DNA of 38,372 bases from Alphaproteobacteria bacterium (GCA_028066985.1 JALCBB010000002.1:1-38372); one strand, 5' to 3'; counted from the first letter of the stretch, positions 9,998-19,822 are shown. Notes: generated by a model not told the origin, from the sequence alone. Made by a program: numbers and translations.

Positions 9998-10405
9998 TTA
10001 AAGAGACAACGAAGCATCGCCCCTGGCATTAGTGGGCGTTAAATTCAGACTAGCCACGACAGCCGCTCAAGCGAGCGATGCCAGCAGATGGGTGCGGGCT
10101 AGCCCGCAAAAAAAATTAAAAATAAAAAGAATTAAATTTAATAATCATCACCCCATTATTTGTCTATGTTAATAAGAGAAGAATTTATTTAATTGACCCC
10201 TTAAATAGTCAATTGCTTTTTAATTTAATTTTTTTGCAGGCAGCGCCTGCGGGCGTCAGCGGGTGCGGTTCGCTTGAGCGGCTATCGTGAATGTCTGAAT
10301 TTAACTCCCACTAATGCCAAATACCGCGCTTCGTCTGTCTATTAATTAAAAAGCGTCCGCTAATGCCGGAGTCCGTTCTTCGTTGTCTCCATAATTATTT
10401 AATTA
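9994..10405. repeat. Inverted-arm element copy D
   Basis: TTAATTAAAGAGACAACGAAG left end; GCGGGCTAGCCCGC (10094-10107) in the left arm; GCAGGCAGCGCCTGC in the right arm; core AATTGACCCCTTAAATAGTCAATT. Confidence 0.92.
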
Positions 10406-10421
10406 GAATCCCAAATTCCCC

Positions 10422-11621
10422 CTAAACACGCTCAAGCGCGACGGCAATCCCCTGGCCAACACCAATACACATCATCGCAATCGCGCGAGTCTCGCTCCCC
10501 GAAAAAAGCTCCAGCGCCGCCGTTCCCGTAATTCGCGCGCCCGACATCCCCAGAGGATGTCCAAGCGCAATCGCTCCGCCGTTCGGATTAACACGCGAAT
10601 CATCATCCGCAACCCCGAGCATCCGCAGCACCGCAAGACCCTGAGAAGCAAAAGCCTCGTTCAGCTCAATGACTCCAAAATCATCAATCTTCAGCCCCAG
10701 ACGCGCCATCAGCTTCTCCGAAGCAGGCGCAGGACCAATCCCCATGATCCGCGGCGGCACCCCCGCCGTCGCGCCGCCCGAAATACGCGCGAGCGGCGCC
10801 AGACCATGCCGGGCCATCGCCGCCTCCGACGCCACAATCAGCGCCGCCGCGCCGTCATTAACACCGGACGCGTTCCCCGCAGTGACCGAACCGCCCTCGC
10901 GAAAAGGCGAGCGAAGCGCGGCAAGCCGCTCCAGCGAAGTCCGGCGCGGATGCTCGTCGACCTCGAAACGAACAGGATCGCCGCCGCGCGCCGGAACCGT
11001 CACAGGAACAATCTCCCGCGCGAGCCGTCCGCTCGCCCGCGCCTCGGCGACAAGCCGCTGCGAACGCAGCGCGAAGACATCCTGGTCGTGACGCGATATG
11101 TCAAATTCGGCGGCGATGTTCTCCGCGGTCTCGGGCATGCTGTCAACGCCGTACCGCTCCCTCATGAGAGGATTGACGAAACGCCAGCCGATGGTGGTGT
11201 CGTGAACCTCGTTGGCGCGGCTGAACGGACCGGCCGCCTTCGGCATCACAAAAGGAGCGCGCGTCATGCTCTCGACTCCGCCGGCGACGACAAGATCGGC
11301 TTCGCCGGCGCGGATCGCGCGCGCGGCGGCGAGAACCGCGTCCATTCCGGACCCGCAGAGACGGTTGACCGTCGTCGCCGGCACGGACTCGGGAAACCCC
11401 GCCAGAAGCGCGGACATCCGCGCGACATTTCGATTGTCCTCGCCGGCCTGATTGGCGCACCCGAAGACAACATCATCGACGGCGCTCCAGTCGACATCAT
11501 GCCGCTCGACAAGCGCGCGCAGCGGAACCGCGCCGAGGTCGTCGGCGCGCACGGAAGCGAGAGCGCCGCCGAAGCGTCCGATGGGAGTGCGGACATAGGC
11601 GCAGATGAAAGCGTGTCTCAT
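10422..11621 (-). CDS. pcaF: Thiolase, 3-oxoadipyl-CoA thiolase-like
   Basis: TTVNRLCGSGMDAV, VAGGVESMTRAPFVM, NPNGGAIALGHPLGMSGAR, CIGVGQG; downstream of pcaIJ. Confidence 0.88.
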   Translation of the reverse strand: MRHAFICAYVRTPIGRFGGALASVRADDLGAVPLRALVERHDVDWSAVDDVVFGCANQAGEDNRNVARMSALLAGFPESVPATTVNRLCGSGMDAVLAAARAIRAGEADLVVAGGVESMTRAPFVMPKAAGPFSRANEVHDTTIGWRFVNPLMRERYGVDSMPETAENIAAEFDISRHDQDVFALRSQRLVAEARASGRLAREIVPVTVPARGGDPVRFEVDEHPRRTSLERLAALRSPFREGGSVTAGNASGVNDGAAALIVASEAAMARHGLAPLARISGGATAGVPPRIMGIGPAPASEKLMARLGLKIDDFGVIELNEAFASQGLAVLRMLGVADDDSRVNPNGGAIALGHPLGMSGARITGTAALELFSGSETRAIAMMCIGVGQGIAVALERV

Positions 11622-12304
11622 TCGAGTTCGGGACAGATCATTTCGCCGACATCGCCGTCGACATGAAGCTCGGCGCCGGTGACGCCGCGCAGGTCGGCGA
11701 GCGAAATCGCGGGGATCTTTTCGCGCAGAACGAACCCCTCGGAAGCGACATCAACGACACAGAGCGAAGTGTAGACCCGCGTGACGCAGGCGAGTCCGGT
11801 GAGCGGCAGCGAACAGCGCCGCACAAGTTTCGGCGCGCCGCTTCGCGCGACATGGTCGGTGACGACCACCGTCGCCTTCGCGCCGTGCACGAGATCCATC
11901 GCGCCGCCGACGGCGGGAACGCCGTCCTTCCCCGTCGACCAGTTCGCGATGTCGCCGTTTTCGGCGACCTGATAGGTTCCGAGGATGGCGAGGTCGAGGT
12001 GTCCGCCGCGGATCATGGCGAAACTGTCGGCGTGGTGGAAGAAGGCGGCGCCCGGCCTGAGGGTGACGGCCTTCTTGCCGGCGTTGATGAGGTCCCAGTC
12101 TTCGTCGCCCGGCGAGGGCGCCTCTCCGAAGCCGAGGATGCCGTTTTCGGTGTGACAGGTGATGTGCCGGCCTTCGGGCTGAAAGCGCGCGACCATTTCG
12201 GGGAATCCGATTCCGAGATTGACATAAGCGCCGTCAGGAATGTCCTGCGCGGCGCGCCACGCGATCTGGGCGCTGGAGAGCCTGACGGCGGCGATGTCGA
12301 TCAC
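11618..12304 (-). CDS. pcaJ: 3-oxoacid/3-oxoadipate CoA-transferase subunit B
   Basis: YVNLGIGFPEMVA, CHTENGILGFG, LAILGTYQVAENGDIANW; follows subunit A. Confidence 0.87.
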   Translation of the reverse strand: MIDIAAVRLSSAQIAWRAAQDIPDGAYVNLGIGFPEMVARFQPEGRHITCHTENGILGFGEAPSPGDEDWDLINAGKKAVTLRPGAAFFHHADSFAMIRGGHLDLAILGTYQVAENGDIANWSTGKDGVPAVGGAMDLVHGAKATVVVTDHVARSGAPKLVRRCSLPLTGLACVTRVYTSLCVVDVASEGFVLREKIPAISLADLRGVTGAELHVDGDVGEMICPELE

Positions 12305-13011
12305 GGGTACGCGGCTCCCTGACGGTTGAGGATTTCCTCCTGGGCGGGACGGGAAACCTCGACGACGCCGTTGACGAAGATTCCGGGAGTGACGACATGT
12401 TCGGGGTGGATGTCTCCGAGGGCGACGGCGCGGGAGACCTGGGCGAAGGTCTTTTTCGCGGCGGTCGCCATGAGAGGCGAGAAGTTGCGCGCCGCCATCC
12501 GGTAGGTGAGGTTGCCGTGAGGGTCGCCGGTTTCAGCCTTGAGAAGCGCGACATCGGCCTTGAGCCAGTTTTCGCGGACATACATCCTGCCGTCGAATTC
12601 CTCGACGGGCTTGTCTCCGGCGAGTTCGGTGCCGAAGCCCGCGGGAGTGAAAAAAGCGGGGATTCCGGCGCCGCCGGCGCGAATGCGTTCGGCGAGAGTG
12701 CCCTGCGGAACGACTTCCAGGTCGACGGCGCCGTCGCGGTACGCGCGGGTGAAGGCGACGGGATCGGCGGAGCGCGGATAGGAACAGATCATCTTCTCGA
12801 CCATGCCCTGCTCTATCATCGCGGCGATTCCGACATGGCCGTTGCCGGCGTTGTTGTTGACGACGGTGAGCCCCTTCGCGCGCCGGTCGATGAGAGCGTG
12901 GATGAGTTCAACGGGAGCGCCGGCGCCGCCGAAGCCGCCGATCATGAGAGTCATTCCGTCCCCGACATGGGCGACGGCGGCGGCGGGCGAGGAAAGACGC
13001 TTGTCCATCAC
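12301..13011 (-). CDS. pcaI: 3-oxoacid/3-oxoadipate CoA-transferase subunit A
   Basis: MTLMIGGFGGAGAPVELIHAL, NNNAGNG, VPQGTLAERIRAGGAGIPAFFTPAGFGT. Confidence 0.88.
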   Translation of the reverse strand: MMDKRLSSPAAAVAHVGDGMTLMIGGFGGAGAPVELIHALIDRRAKGLTVVNNNAGNGHVGIAAMIEQGMVEKMICSYPRSADPVAFTRAYRDGAVDLEVVPQGTLAERIRAGGAGIPAFFTPAGFGTELAGDKPVEEFDGRMYVRENWLKADVALLKAETGDPHGNLTYRMAARNFSPLMATAAKKTFAQVSRAVALGDIHPEHVVTPGIFVNGVVEVSRPAQEEILNRQGAAYP

Positions 13012-13880
13012 GAGGCGGCGGCGAGGACGAAGTCGCGGACGACAAGAAAGAAAGGCGCGCGCATCTCTTCAGCCGCGATTTCTTCGGGATCCTCTGTCCA
13101 TCTGAACTCGGCCATCAGAGATTCCTTGACGCCGAAAACGGCGTCGGAATGAATGTAGGGATCATCGGGGTCGAAGATGTGGGTGGTGAGGCTCTGGAAG
13201 CCGGCGGCTTCGATGATGTAGTGGAGGTGCGCGGGCCGATAGGGGTGTCGTCCGAGGGCTTCGAGCATTTGCCCGACGGGGCCGTCGGCGGGGATGGGGT
13301 AGAATTTCGGCTTGACGCCCTTGAAGCGGTAGGCGCCGTCGGACGCGGTGCGAAAGACGCCGCGGAGGTTGAAGTCGGGCTGCACGCCTTTCTGCTGGAC
13401 ATCGTAGAATCCTTCGTCGTTCGCCTGCCAGACATCGATTCTGGCGCCGTCTATCGGGTTTCCGGCGGTGTCGAGGATGCGTCCTTTGACGAGCATCGGG
13501 GTTCCTTTTTTGTCGCGGCAGATGTCGGCGCCCATCGGCAGTTCGGGCGCGCCGGCGACATGAAAGGGCCCGAGGACGGTGCTTTCGGACGCGCCGGAGG
13601 GTTTGCGATTGTTGACGGCGTCGACGAGCATCGAGACGCCGAGGACATCCGAGAGGAGGATGAATTCCTGCCGCCAGTCGTCGCACATGTGGCCGGTCCG
13701 GGTGAGGAAGCGGATCGCCCGCAGCCATTCTTCCTGCGTGGGTTCAAGTTCCCTGACGGCGGCGTGGAGGTGTTTGACGAGCACGCGATAGATTTCGCGC
13801 GCGCGCGCGTCGGCGTCTTCGGAGGCGCGCGCGGCGACGACCTCGGCGGAGTCGTGTTCTGAGAAGTAGCCTGGCTTCAT
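13008..13880 (-). CDS. Intradiol ring-cleavage dioxygenase (hydroxyquinol 1,2-dioxygenase-like)
   Basis: GPFHVAGAPELPMG, IDVWQANDEGFYDVQ, NLRGVFRT, HPYRPAHLHYIIEAAGFQSLTTHIFD (metal-ligand Tyr/His region). Confidence 0.87.
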   Translation of the reverse strand: MKPGYFSEHDSAEVVAARASEDADARAREIYRVLVKHLHAAVRELEPTQEEWLRAIRFLTRTGHMCDDWRQEFILLSDVLGVSMLVDAVNNRKPSGASESTVLGPFHVAGAPELPMGADICRDKKGTPMLVKGRILDTAGNPIDGARIDVWQANDEGFYDVQQKGVQPDFNLRGVFRTASDGAYRFKGVKPKFYPIPADGPVGQMLEALGRHPYRPAHLHYIIEAAGFQSLTTHIFDPDDPYIHSDAVFGVKESLMAEFRWTEDPEEIAAEEMRAPFFLVVRDFVLAAAS

Positions 13881-13905
13881 GGTTATCTCCTGTGTCGGCT
13901 GTCGG

Positions 13906-14215
13906 GGCGAGCGCGAAGTCCGCTCTCGCCGGCGGAAAAGCCTGCTCCCGCGGAACCCTCCGTAGCGCGGCCTCCGGCGTCAGCGGGCGGGGAATTCAGA
14001 CTCTTAAGGCGCCGGCTCAAGCGAACCGCGCCAACTGACGCCCGCAGGCGCCGCCTGCAAGAAAAATTAAATGTTAATGGACAAGTGACAGACAGACGAC
14101 GAAGGGGCGCCGGCGCTGCTGTCATCGCTGTTGTCGATAATGTTAATGGACAAGTGACGGACAGACGGCGAAGGGGCGTCATCGTTGTTGTCAATGTTGA
14201 CATTGACGTTGACGG
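13906..14215. repeat. GC-rich degenerate relative of the inverted-arm element (E), with a fused 69-bp tandem tract
   Basis: GGCGCCGGCTCAAGCGAACCGCGCCAACTGACGCCCGCAGGCGCCGCCTGC arm; GTTAATGGACAAGTGAC repeated at 14073 and 14142. Confidence 0.75.
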
Positions 14216-14255
14216 CGGAGGCGCGTGCGGTTTCATCGCTGTCTTCCCCGCCGCC

Positions 14256-16028
14256 CTACCTTGAAAGAACCGCCCTGAGGACACGCTCAAGTTCGCCGCG
14301 CGGATCCTCGACCATCTTTTCACAGCGCCAGGCGACATGCTGATCCGGACGCACAAGAAGACATCCCGTGTCCGAAATCTCGCGCGCGCGCGCCCAGTCG
14401 CCGACATGATCAACATGCCCCCGCCGCGGACCGATGACGCGACAGCGCAGGCTCAGACCGAGCGGGCCGCCGAGAGATTCCGCCGCCTCGAGCCACGCCT
14501 CGCCGCCGATGCCGGTGAAGAGCGTGAACCGTCCGCCGCCGCAGAGGTCCAGCGTGGAAACGCGCGCGCCCGTGTCGCGCTCGTAAACCCAGACATGCGG
14601 CAGCCGCGCGCCCGGCCATGTCGTCGGCTGATAGTGGAGTTCGGCGTCCCTTTCAAATTCCGGCTCCGGCTTGCCGTCAGCGACCACCGCCGAGGAACGA
14701 TAGCGGTGATTCATCTCGACTCCGTGGGCGTCAAATTCGTATTTTTTGAAGGCGATGGCGTCGCGGAGCGCGGCGCGCTGCTTTTCGCCGTCGGGGCCGG
14801 GGTCGCAGCGCGCGTCCATGCTCGCGCGGATTTTTTCGATGTCGTCGCCGCCGTCCATTCCGAGGGCGTCGAAGATGGGTCCGAATTCGGCGATGGACTG
14901 ATTGGCGCGGGTGACGATCTGCCTGGCGACGGGCGCGCGCTCGGCGGTGTAGCTCTCGAGGAGTTTTTCGCCCGCCTCGCCGCGAAGGACGGCGGCGAGT
15001 TTCCAGGCGAGATTGTAGGCGTCCTGAATGGAGGTGTTCGAGCCGAGGCCGTTGGAAGGCGGGTGGCGATGGGCGGCGTCGCCCATGATGAAGACGCGCC
15101 CCTTCCGCATCTCGGTCGCGTAGGCGTTGTGGACGGTCCAGATGCTCGACGAAACGATCTCCATCTCCAGTTCCGGGTCGCCGACCAGCTGACGCACGAC
15201 TCCGGCGGTGAATTCGGGGCTCATCTCGGGCGGCGGCTCGCTGATGTCGTAGCCCCAGACGATGAGCCATTCGTTCCAGGGACGCACCATGCGCACGAGT
15301 CCCATTCCGATTCCGCCGACATCCGCGCCGGGCTGCATGACCCAGTACAGCACCGAGGGGCGGTGGGCGACATACCTGGAGAGGTCGGCCCTGAAGAGAA
15401 TGTTCATGGAGCCGCCGACTCCCATTCTGCCTTCGATGGGCGTTCCGATGTGCTCGGCGACGAGCGAGTTGCCGCCGTCGGCGCCGACGAGGTATTTCGC
15501 GCGCACCTGATATTCGCGGCCGGAGAGCCGGTCGCGGAGCGTGGCGGTGACGCCGTCGGCGTCCTGTTCGTGGCGCAGATATTCGGTGGACATCCGTCCC
15601 TGGGCGCCGCGTCCGCACGCGGTCGCGTAGAGGATCGGCTCCATGAAGGTCTGCGGGAGATCGTTCATGCGCGAGGGCGACGCGAGATGATGGGCGGCGC
15701 GAGAGAGAGGGTGTTTCCCCCAGCTTTTCATCCGTCCGATTTCCTCGCCGGCGAGGCTTTCGCAGAAGACATTTTCGCCCATGAGGTCCTGGGCGGTGGC
15801 GTGGAGGTACGCCTCGTTCTCCACTTCGCGTCCGAGGTCGCGGAGGACTTCCATCGTGCGCTGATTGGTGATGTGGGCGCGCGGAGTGTTGGCGAGCCAG
15901 CGGAATTTGCTGACGACCATGACCTCGACGCCGTAGGTCGCGAGAAGCGCGGCGCAGGCCGAGCCCGCCGGCCCCGTTCCGATGACGAGGATGTCGGTGC
16001 GGATTTCCGCCGTGTTCATTTCTTTCAT
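14256..16028 (-). CDS. FAD-dependent aromatic hydroxylase (TfdB/phenol 2-monooxygenase family)
   Basis: ILVIGTGPAGSACAALLA, TPRAHITNQRTMEVLRDLG, YLVGADGGNS, GRVFIMGDAAHRHPPSNGLGSNTSIQDAYNLAWKLA. Start trimmed to 16028. Confidence 0.88.
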   Translation of the reverse strand: MKEMNTAEIRTDILVIGTGPAGSACAALLATYGVEVMVVSKFRWLANTPRAHITNQRTMEVLRDLGREVENEAYLHATAQDLMGENVFCESLAGEEIGRMKSWGKHPLSRAAHHLASPSRMNDLPQTFMEPILYATACGRGAQGRMSTEYLRHEQDADGVTATLRDRLSGREYQVRAKYLVGADGGNSLVAEHIGTPIEGRMGVGGSMNILFRADLSRYVAHRPSVLYWVMQPGADVGGIGMGLVRMVRPWNEWLIVWGYDISEPPPEMSPEFTAGVVRQLVGDPELEMEIVSSSIWTVHNAYATEMRKGRVFIMGDAAHRHPPSNGLGSNTSIQDAYNLAWKLAAVLRGEAGEKLLESYTAERAPVARQIVTRANQSIAEFGPIFDALGMDGGDDIEKIRASMDARCDPGPDGEKQRAALRDAIAFKKYEFDAHGVEMNHRYRSSAVVADGKPEPEFERDAELHYQPTTWPGARLPHVWVYERDTGARVSTLDLCGGGRFTLFTGIGGEAWLEAAESLGGPLGLSLRCRVIGPRRGHVDHVGDWARAREISDTGCLLVRPDQHVAWRCEKMVEDPRGELERVLRAVLSR

Positions 16029-17086
16029 TGTATCCTCCTTTGGCCGCGGCGGACGAGGGGGACGAGCCGCCTGCGGACGGGAAAGAGCTGGACGCCGGTC
16101 CTGTCGCCGAGGAAGCCCCAGAGCCCGCGCGGCGCGAAGAGCATGACGGCGATTCCGATCATTCCGAGGATTATAAGATACCACGCGCCGAAGTCGGCGA
16201 GAAGACTTCTGAGAACGAAAAAGACGATGACGCCGACGACGGGACCTTCAATGGTGCCGATTCCGCCGATGACGACGATGAAGATGACGAGCGCGGTCCA
16301 GTCGATGACGCTGAAGGCGGCGTCGGGGGAGATGCGGGCGTTCTGGAGGTGGATGAGCCCGCCGGCGATTCCGGTCGCGAAGCCGGCGGCGAGGAAGACG
16401 ATCCACCTGACGGCGCCGGCGTCGACGCCGACGGAGCGCGCGGCTTCCAGGTTGTCGCGGACGGCGGCGAGGGCGAGTCCGTGACGGCGGCGCAGGAGCC
16501 AGTAGATTCCGCCGACGGTGACGACGAGGAGAACGAGCGCGAGCCAGTACGCGATGATGTCGCGCGCGGCGGAGGTCTTGACATCGAAGAGAGATTTGAC
16601 GGGTTCAACGAGCCACATGTTTTTCGCGGCGTCGCGCGGCAGCGAGGTGCCGGTGCCGCCGCCGACCTGTTTCCACTGGGCGAAGGAGAGGCGCGCGACT
16701 TCGGCGATGACCCAGGTGGCGACGGCGAAGTAGGCGCCCTGGAGACGGAAGGCGAAGAAGGCGGCGGGAACGGCGAAAGCGAGGGCGGCGAGTCCGGAGA
16801 GCAGGAGGGCGGGGAGCGGATCGACTCCCCAGAGGATGACGGCGCCGAAGAGGGCGTAGGCGCCGACGCCGACAAAAGCCTGCTGGCCGATGGAGACCAT
16901 GCCGCCGTATCCGGCGAGAAGGTTCCACCACTGCGCGAGGACGAGCATGGTCAGGATGAAGAACAGATCCTGGACGAGCGCGCGGCCGGCGAAGGCGGGG
17001 AGAACGACCGCGACGGCGAGAAGAACGACCGCGACAACGCCGGCGACGCGCGAGGCGCGGGTGCGGGTGCGGACGGCGTATCGCAT
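16025..17086 (-). CDS. livM: Branched-chain amino acid-type ABC transporter permease (LivM family)
   Basis: GGMVSIGQQAFVGVGAYA, VGVDAGAVRWIVFLAAGFATGIAGGL, GGIGTIEGPVVG. Start trimmed to 17086. Confidence 0.87.
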   Translation of the reverse strand: MRYAVRTRTRASRVAGVVAVVLLAVAVVLPAFAGRALVQDLFFILTMLVLAQWWNLLAGYGGMVSIGQQAFVGVGAYALFGAVILWGVDPLPALLLSGLAALAFAVPAAFFAFRLQGAYFAVATWVIAEVARLSFAQWKQVGGGTGTSLPRDAAKNMWLVEPVKSLFDVKTSAARDIIAYWLALVLLVVTVGGIYWLLRRRHGLALAAVRDNLEAARSVGVDAGAVRWIVFLAAGFATGIAGGLIHLQNARISPDAAFSVIDWTALVIFIVVIGGIGTIEGPVVGVIVFFVLRSLLADFGAWYLIILGMIGIAVMLFAPRGLWGFLGDRTGVQLFPVRRRLVPLVRRGQRRIQ

Positions 17087-17094
17087 CGGTCGTG

Positions 17095-17958
17095 TCAGTC
17101 GACGGCTCTCGGCAGGAGTCCGCGCGGACGCAGGAGAAGAACGACGAGGAAGGCGAGGTGTCCGGCGAGGATCTGCCATTCGGGGTTGAGGGCGCCGCCG
17201 ACGGTCTGGGCGACGCCGATGATGACGCCGCCGAGGAGGGTTCCCCAGAGCGAGCCGAGTCCGCCGATGATGACGGCTTCAAAGGCGTAGATGAGTCTGG
17301 CGGGGCCGATCGCGGGGTCGAAGTTCGCGCGCGCGCCGAGGTAGAGGGCGGCGACGGTGACGACGACCATGGCGAGGGCGGTGGCGGCGGCGAAGACGCG
17401 GCGGGGTCTGACGCCCATGAGTTCCGCGGCGGCGGGGTCGTCGGAGGTGGCGCGGAAGGCGCGTCCGAGTCTTGTGTGACGGATGATGTGGCTGAGGGCG
17501 AAGATGACGGCGACGGCGGAGGCGAAGGTGAGAAGCGGAAGGACGCCGACATTGACGGGTCCGAGGGCGAGGGAGGCGGTTTCAAGTCCGCCGACGGAGA
17601 GTCTGCGGCTGTCGGCGGAGGCGGTTTCCAGGAGGGCGTTCTGGAGGACGATGGAGAGTCCGAAGGTGACGAGGAGCGGGGGGAGAATGTCGTCGCCGAG
17701 GACATGGTTGAGGACGACCCGCTGGAGGGTCCATCCGGCGGCGAACATGATCGGGGCGGCGACGAGAGCGGCGGTGAAGGGGGAGAGTCCGAGGGCGGTG
17801 ACGATGATCAGGATGAGGTATGCGGCGAGGACGATGAGGTCGCCGTGCGCGAGGTTGACGAGCCGCATGATGCCGAAGACGAGGCTGAGGCCCGCGGCGA
17901 AGAGGGCGTAGAGTCCTCCGAGGAGGATTCCCTGGATGACGGTGTCGAGCCAGATCAT
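17095..17958 (-). CDS. livH: Branched-chain amino acid-type ABC transporter permease (LivH family)
   Basis: GILLGGLYALFAAGLSLVFGIMRLVNLAHGDL; GGLGSLWGTLLGGVIIG. Confidence 0.9.
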   Translation of the reverse strand: MIWLDTVIQGILLGGLYALFAAGLSLVFGIMRLVNLAHGDLIVLAAYLILIIVTALGLSPFTAALVAAPIMFAAGWTLQRVVLNHVLGDDILPPLLVTFGLSIVLQNALLETASADSRRLSVGGLETASLALGPVNVGVLPLLTFASAVAVIFALSHIIRHTRLGRAFRATSDDPAAAELMGVRPRRVFAAATALAMVVVTVAALYLGARANFDPAIGPARLIYAFEAVIIGGLGSLWGTLLGGVIIGVAQTVGGALNPEWQILAGHLAFLVVLLLRPRGLLPRAVD

Positions 17959-17984
17959 GCGGCGGGCCGCCGCGAATCAGAGTT

Positions 17985-18310
17985 TATTTTCCATTTTTTG
18001 CGGGCGGCGCCCGCGGGCATAAGCGGATGCCGCCCGCTTGAGCCGCTTTTGCGACCGGTTCGGAGTCCGCGTCCGCCGGTGCCGGAGACCGCGCTTCGGA
18101 GATTCCCGAAGAGCGGACATTCGGCATCAGCGAGCGTCGCCTTCAGACTCTTAAGGCGCCGGCTCAAGCGAACCGCGCCCGCTGACGCCCGCGGGCGCCG
18201 CCCGCAAAAAAAATTAATTGTTAATGAACGAATGACGGACAGACGACGAAAGGGCGCCGCCGTTGTCGTCAATGGCGCCGTCAATGTTGACATTGATATT
18301 GACGACGGCA
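17985..18310. repeat. GC-rich degenerate inverted-arm element (F) fused to a GAC/GTC tract
   Basis: GCGGGCGGCGCCCGC near 18000; AAGCGG...CCGCTT stem; opposing arm GGCGCCGGCTCAAGCGAACCGCGCCCGCTGACGCCCGCGGGCGCCGCCCGC; then ATGACGGACAGACGACGAA tract. Confidence 0.78.
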
Positions 18311-18349
18311 GCGCGAGGCCGCCGCGGGCGAGGCCGGAAAGCCGCCTGG

Positions 18350-19063
18350 TCATCGCGCCCGCGCGACGCCGAAATAAGCGTCGTGAATCTCGTCTCGCCC
18401 GAGATCTCCGGGCGCGCCCGAAAGCGTGACACGCCCCTCCATCATGCAGTAGACACGGTCCGAGACCTTCATCGCCTGTCCGATGTCCTGCTCGACAATC
18501 ACCACCGAAGCGCCCGCGTCCTTGATCTCGGGAAGCGCCGCGTAAACATCCCTGATGACGACCGGCGCGAGTCCGAGACTGATCTCGTCGCAGAGCAGAA
18601 CACGCGGATTGGACATCAGCGCGCGCCCGATCGCGGCCATCTGCTGCTGCCCCCCCGAAAGCGAAGTCGCGGGCTGACGACGGCGCTCGGCGAGAACAGG
18701 AAACAGCCCGTACACGGCGTCGAGCGTCCACCGTCCCCTGACTCTGCGCCCGTGCGCGCCGATCATCAGATTCTCCTCGACGCTGAGCGAAGGAAAAAGC
18801 CGCCGCCCCTCGGGAACCATCGCCACCCCCATCGCCATGATCCTGTCGGCGGAGAGACGCGAGATGTCGCGTCCCGCGAAGACGACCGAACCCGCGTCGC
18901 GCGCGAGGACTCCGCAGACGGCGCGCATGAGGGTGGTCTTGCCCGCGCCGTTGGCGCCGATGACGGCGACGGTCTCGCCGGCGGCGAGCGCGATGTCCAC
19001 GCCGAAGAGCGCCTGAAAGTCGCCGTAGCGCGCGCGCAGGCCGCGGGTTTCCAGAAGAGCCAT
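18350..19063 (-). CDS. livF: ABC transporter ATP-binding protein (LivF family)
   Basis: Walker A GANGAGKTT, signature SLSGGQQQMAAIGRALM, LLCDEISLGLAP. Confidence 0.92.
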   Translation of the reverse strand: MALLETRGLRARYGDFQALFGVDIALAAGETVAVIGANGAGKTTLMRAVCGVLARDAGSVVFAGRDISRLSADRIMAMGVAMVPEGRRLFPSLSVEENLMIGAHGRRVRGRWTLDAVYGLFPVLAERRRQPATSLSGGQQQMAAIGRALMSNPRVLLCDEISLGLAPVVIRDVYAALPEIKDAGASVVIVEQDIGQAMKVSDRVYCMMEGRVTLSGAPGDLGRDEIHDAYFGVARAR

Positions 19064-19776
19064 CAGACCTCTATTCCGAGATAGATTTCGCGGACCTCGC
19101 GCGAGGACATGATCGCGTCCGGCTCGCCGACGCCGATGACGCGTCCGAAGTTGAGAACGAGAAGCCGCTCCACGACCGAATTAAGAGCGTGGAGAACATG
19201 CTCTATCCAGACAATCGTGACTCCCCCGGCGTGGATGGCGCGGATCGTGGCGATGAGAGACTGACATTCGGCGTCGGTCAGTCCGCCGGCGATTTCATCA
19301 AGGAGAAGAAGCCTCGGCGCGGTGGCGAGGGCGCGCGCGAGTTCCAGTCTTTTGCGCTCCAGAAGCGTGAGCCGTCCCGCGGGAACATTGGCGAGCGGCA
19401 TCAGCCCGGTCTGTTCCAGAATCTCCGCGCAGTCGCCGGTGACCTCGGACTCGCCGAGACCGCGTCCGAAAGTCGCCGCCACGACCAGATTCTCAAAGAC
19501 GGTCAGATTCTCAAACGGCCGGGGAATCTGAAAACTGCGCCCCATGCCCGAGAGGGTCCGCGCCATCGGCGACGCCTTCGTGACATCGCGCCCCATGAAT
19601 TCTATCCGTCCGCGGTCGGGCTGAAGGTTGCCGAGGATCAGATTGAAGAGCGTGGTCTTGCCCGCGCCGTTGGGCCCGATGATGCCGAGCGCCTCGCCGG
19701 CGGAAACCTCAAACGAGATGTCGTCGGAGACCTTGAGCGCTCCGAACGACCTCGTGATGCCGGCGAGCCTGAGCAT
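19063..19776 (-). CDS. livG: ABC transporter ATP-binding protein (LivG family)
   Basis: Walker A GPNGAGKTTLFN, LLLLDEIAGGLTDAE. Start trimmed to 19776 (MLRLAGITRSFGALKVSDDISFEV). Confidence 0.92.
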   Translation of the reverse strand: MLRLAGITRSFGALKVSDDISFEVSAGEALGIIGPNGAGKTTLFNLILGNLQPDRGRIEFMGRDVTKASPMARTLSGMGRSFQIPRPFENLTVFENLVVAATFGRGLGESEVTGDCAEILEQTGLMPLANVPAGRLTLLERKRLELARALATAPRLLLLDEIAGGLTDAECQSLIATIRAIHAGGVTIVWIEHVLHALNSVVERLLVLNFGRVIGVGEPDAIMSSREVREIYLGIEV

Positions 19777-19822
19777 GAACACCGCCGCGAAAGCGCGTCT
19801 CGTCCTCCCGCCGTCTTCGCCG

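Noticed and set aside
9994-10405. CRISPR array
   Set aside because: Repeats are dispersed, about 400 bp and internally inverted, with no regular spacer-repeat periodicity and no cas genes.
13883-14416. Minus-strand ORFs at 13883-14416 and 17955-18731 sharing a peptide (SISMSTLT...RRLSV...RLSRRLKSL)
   Set aside because: Similarity comes from the underlying DNA repeat; hairpin and tandem structure explains it better than a protein family.
14337-16484. 715-aa + strand ORF and other long antisense ORFs (e.g. 3977-5737, 5682-6836, 17092-18429, 22697-24040)
   Set aside because: They lie opposite clear, motif-bearing genes. Their compositions (Arg/Gln/His-rich or Asp/Glu/Gly-rich) are typical of shadow frames in GC-rich DNA.
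18649-18655. C-run in livF as a phase-variation site
   Set aside because: Only about 7 bases within the conserved ABC signature region; too short to single out.
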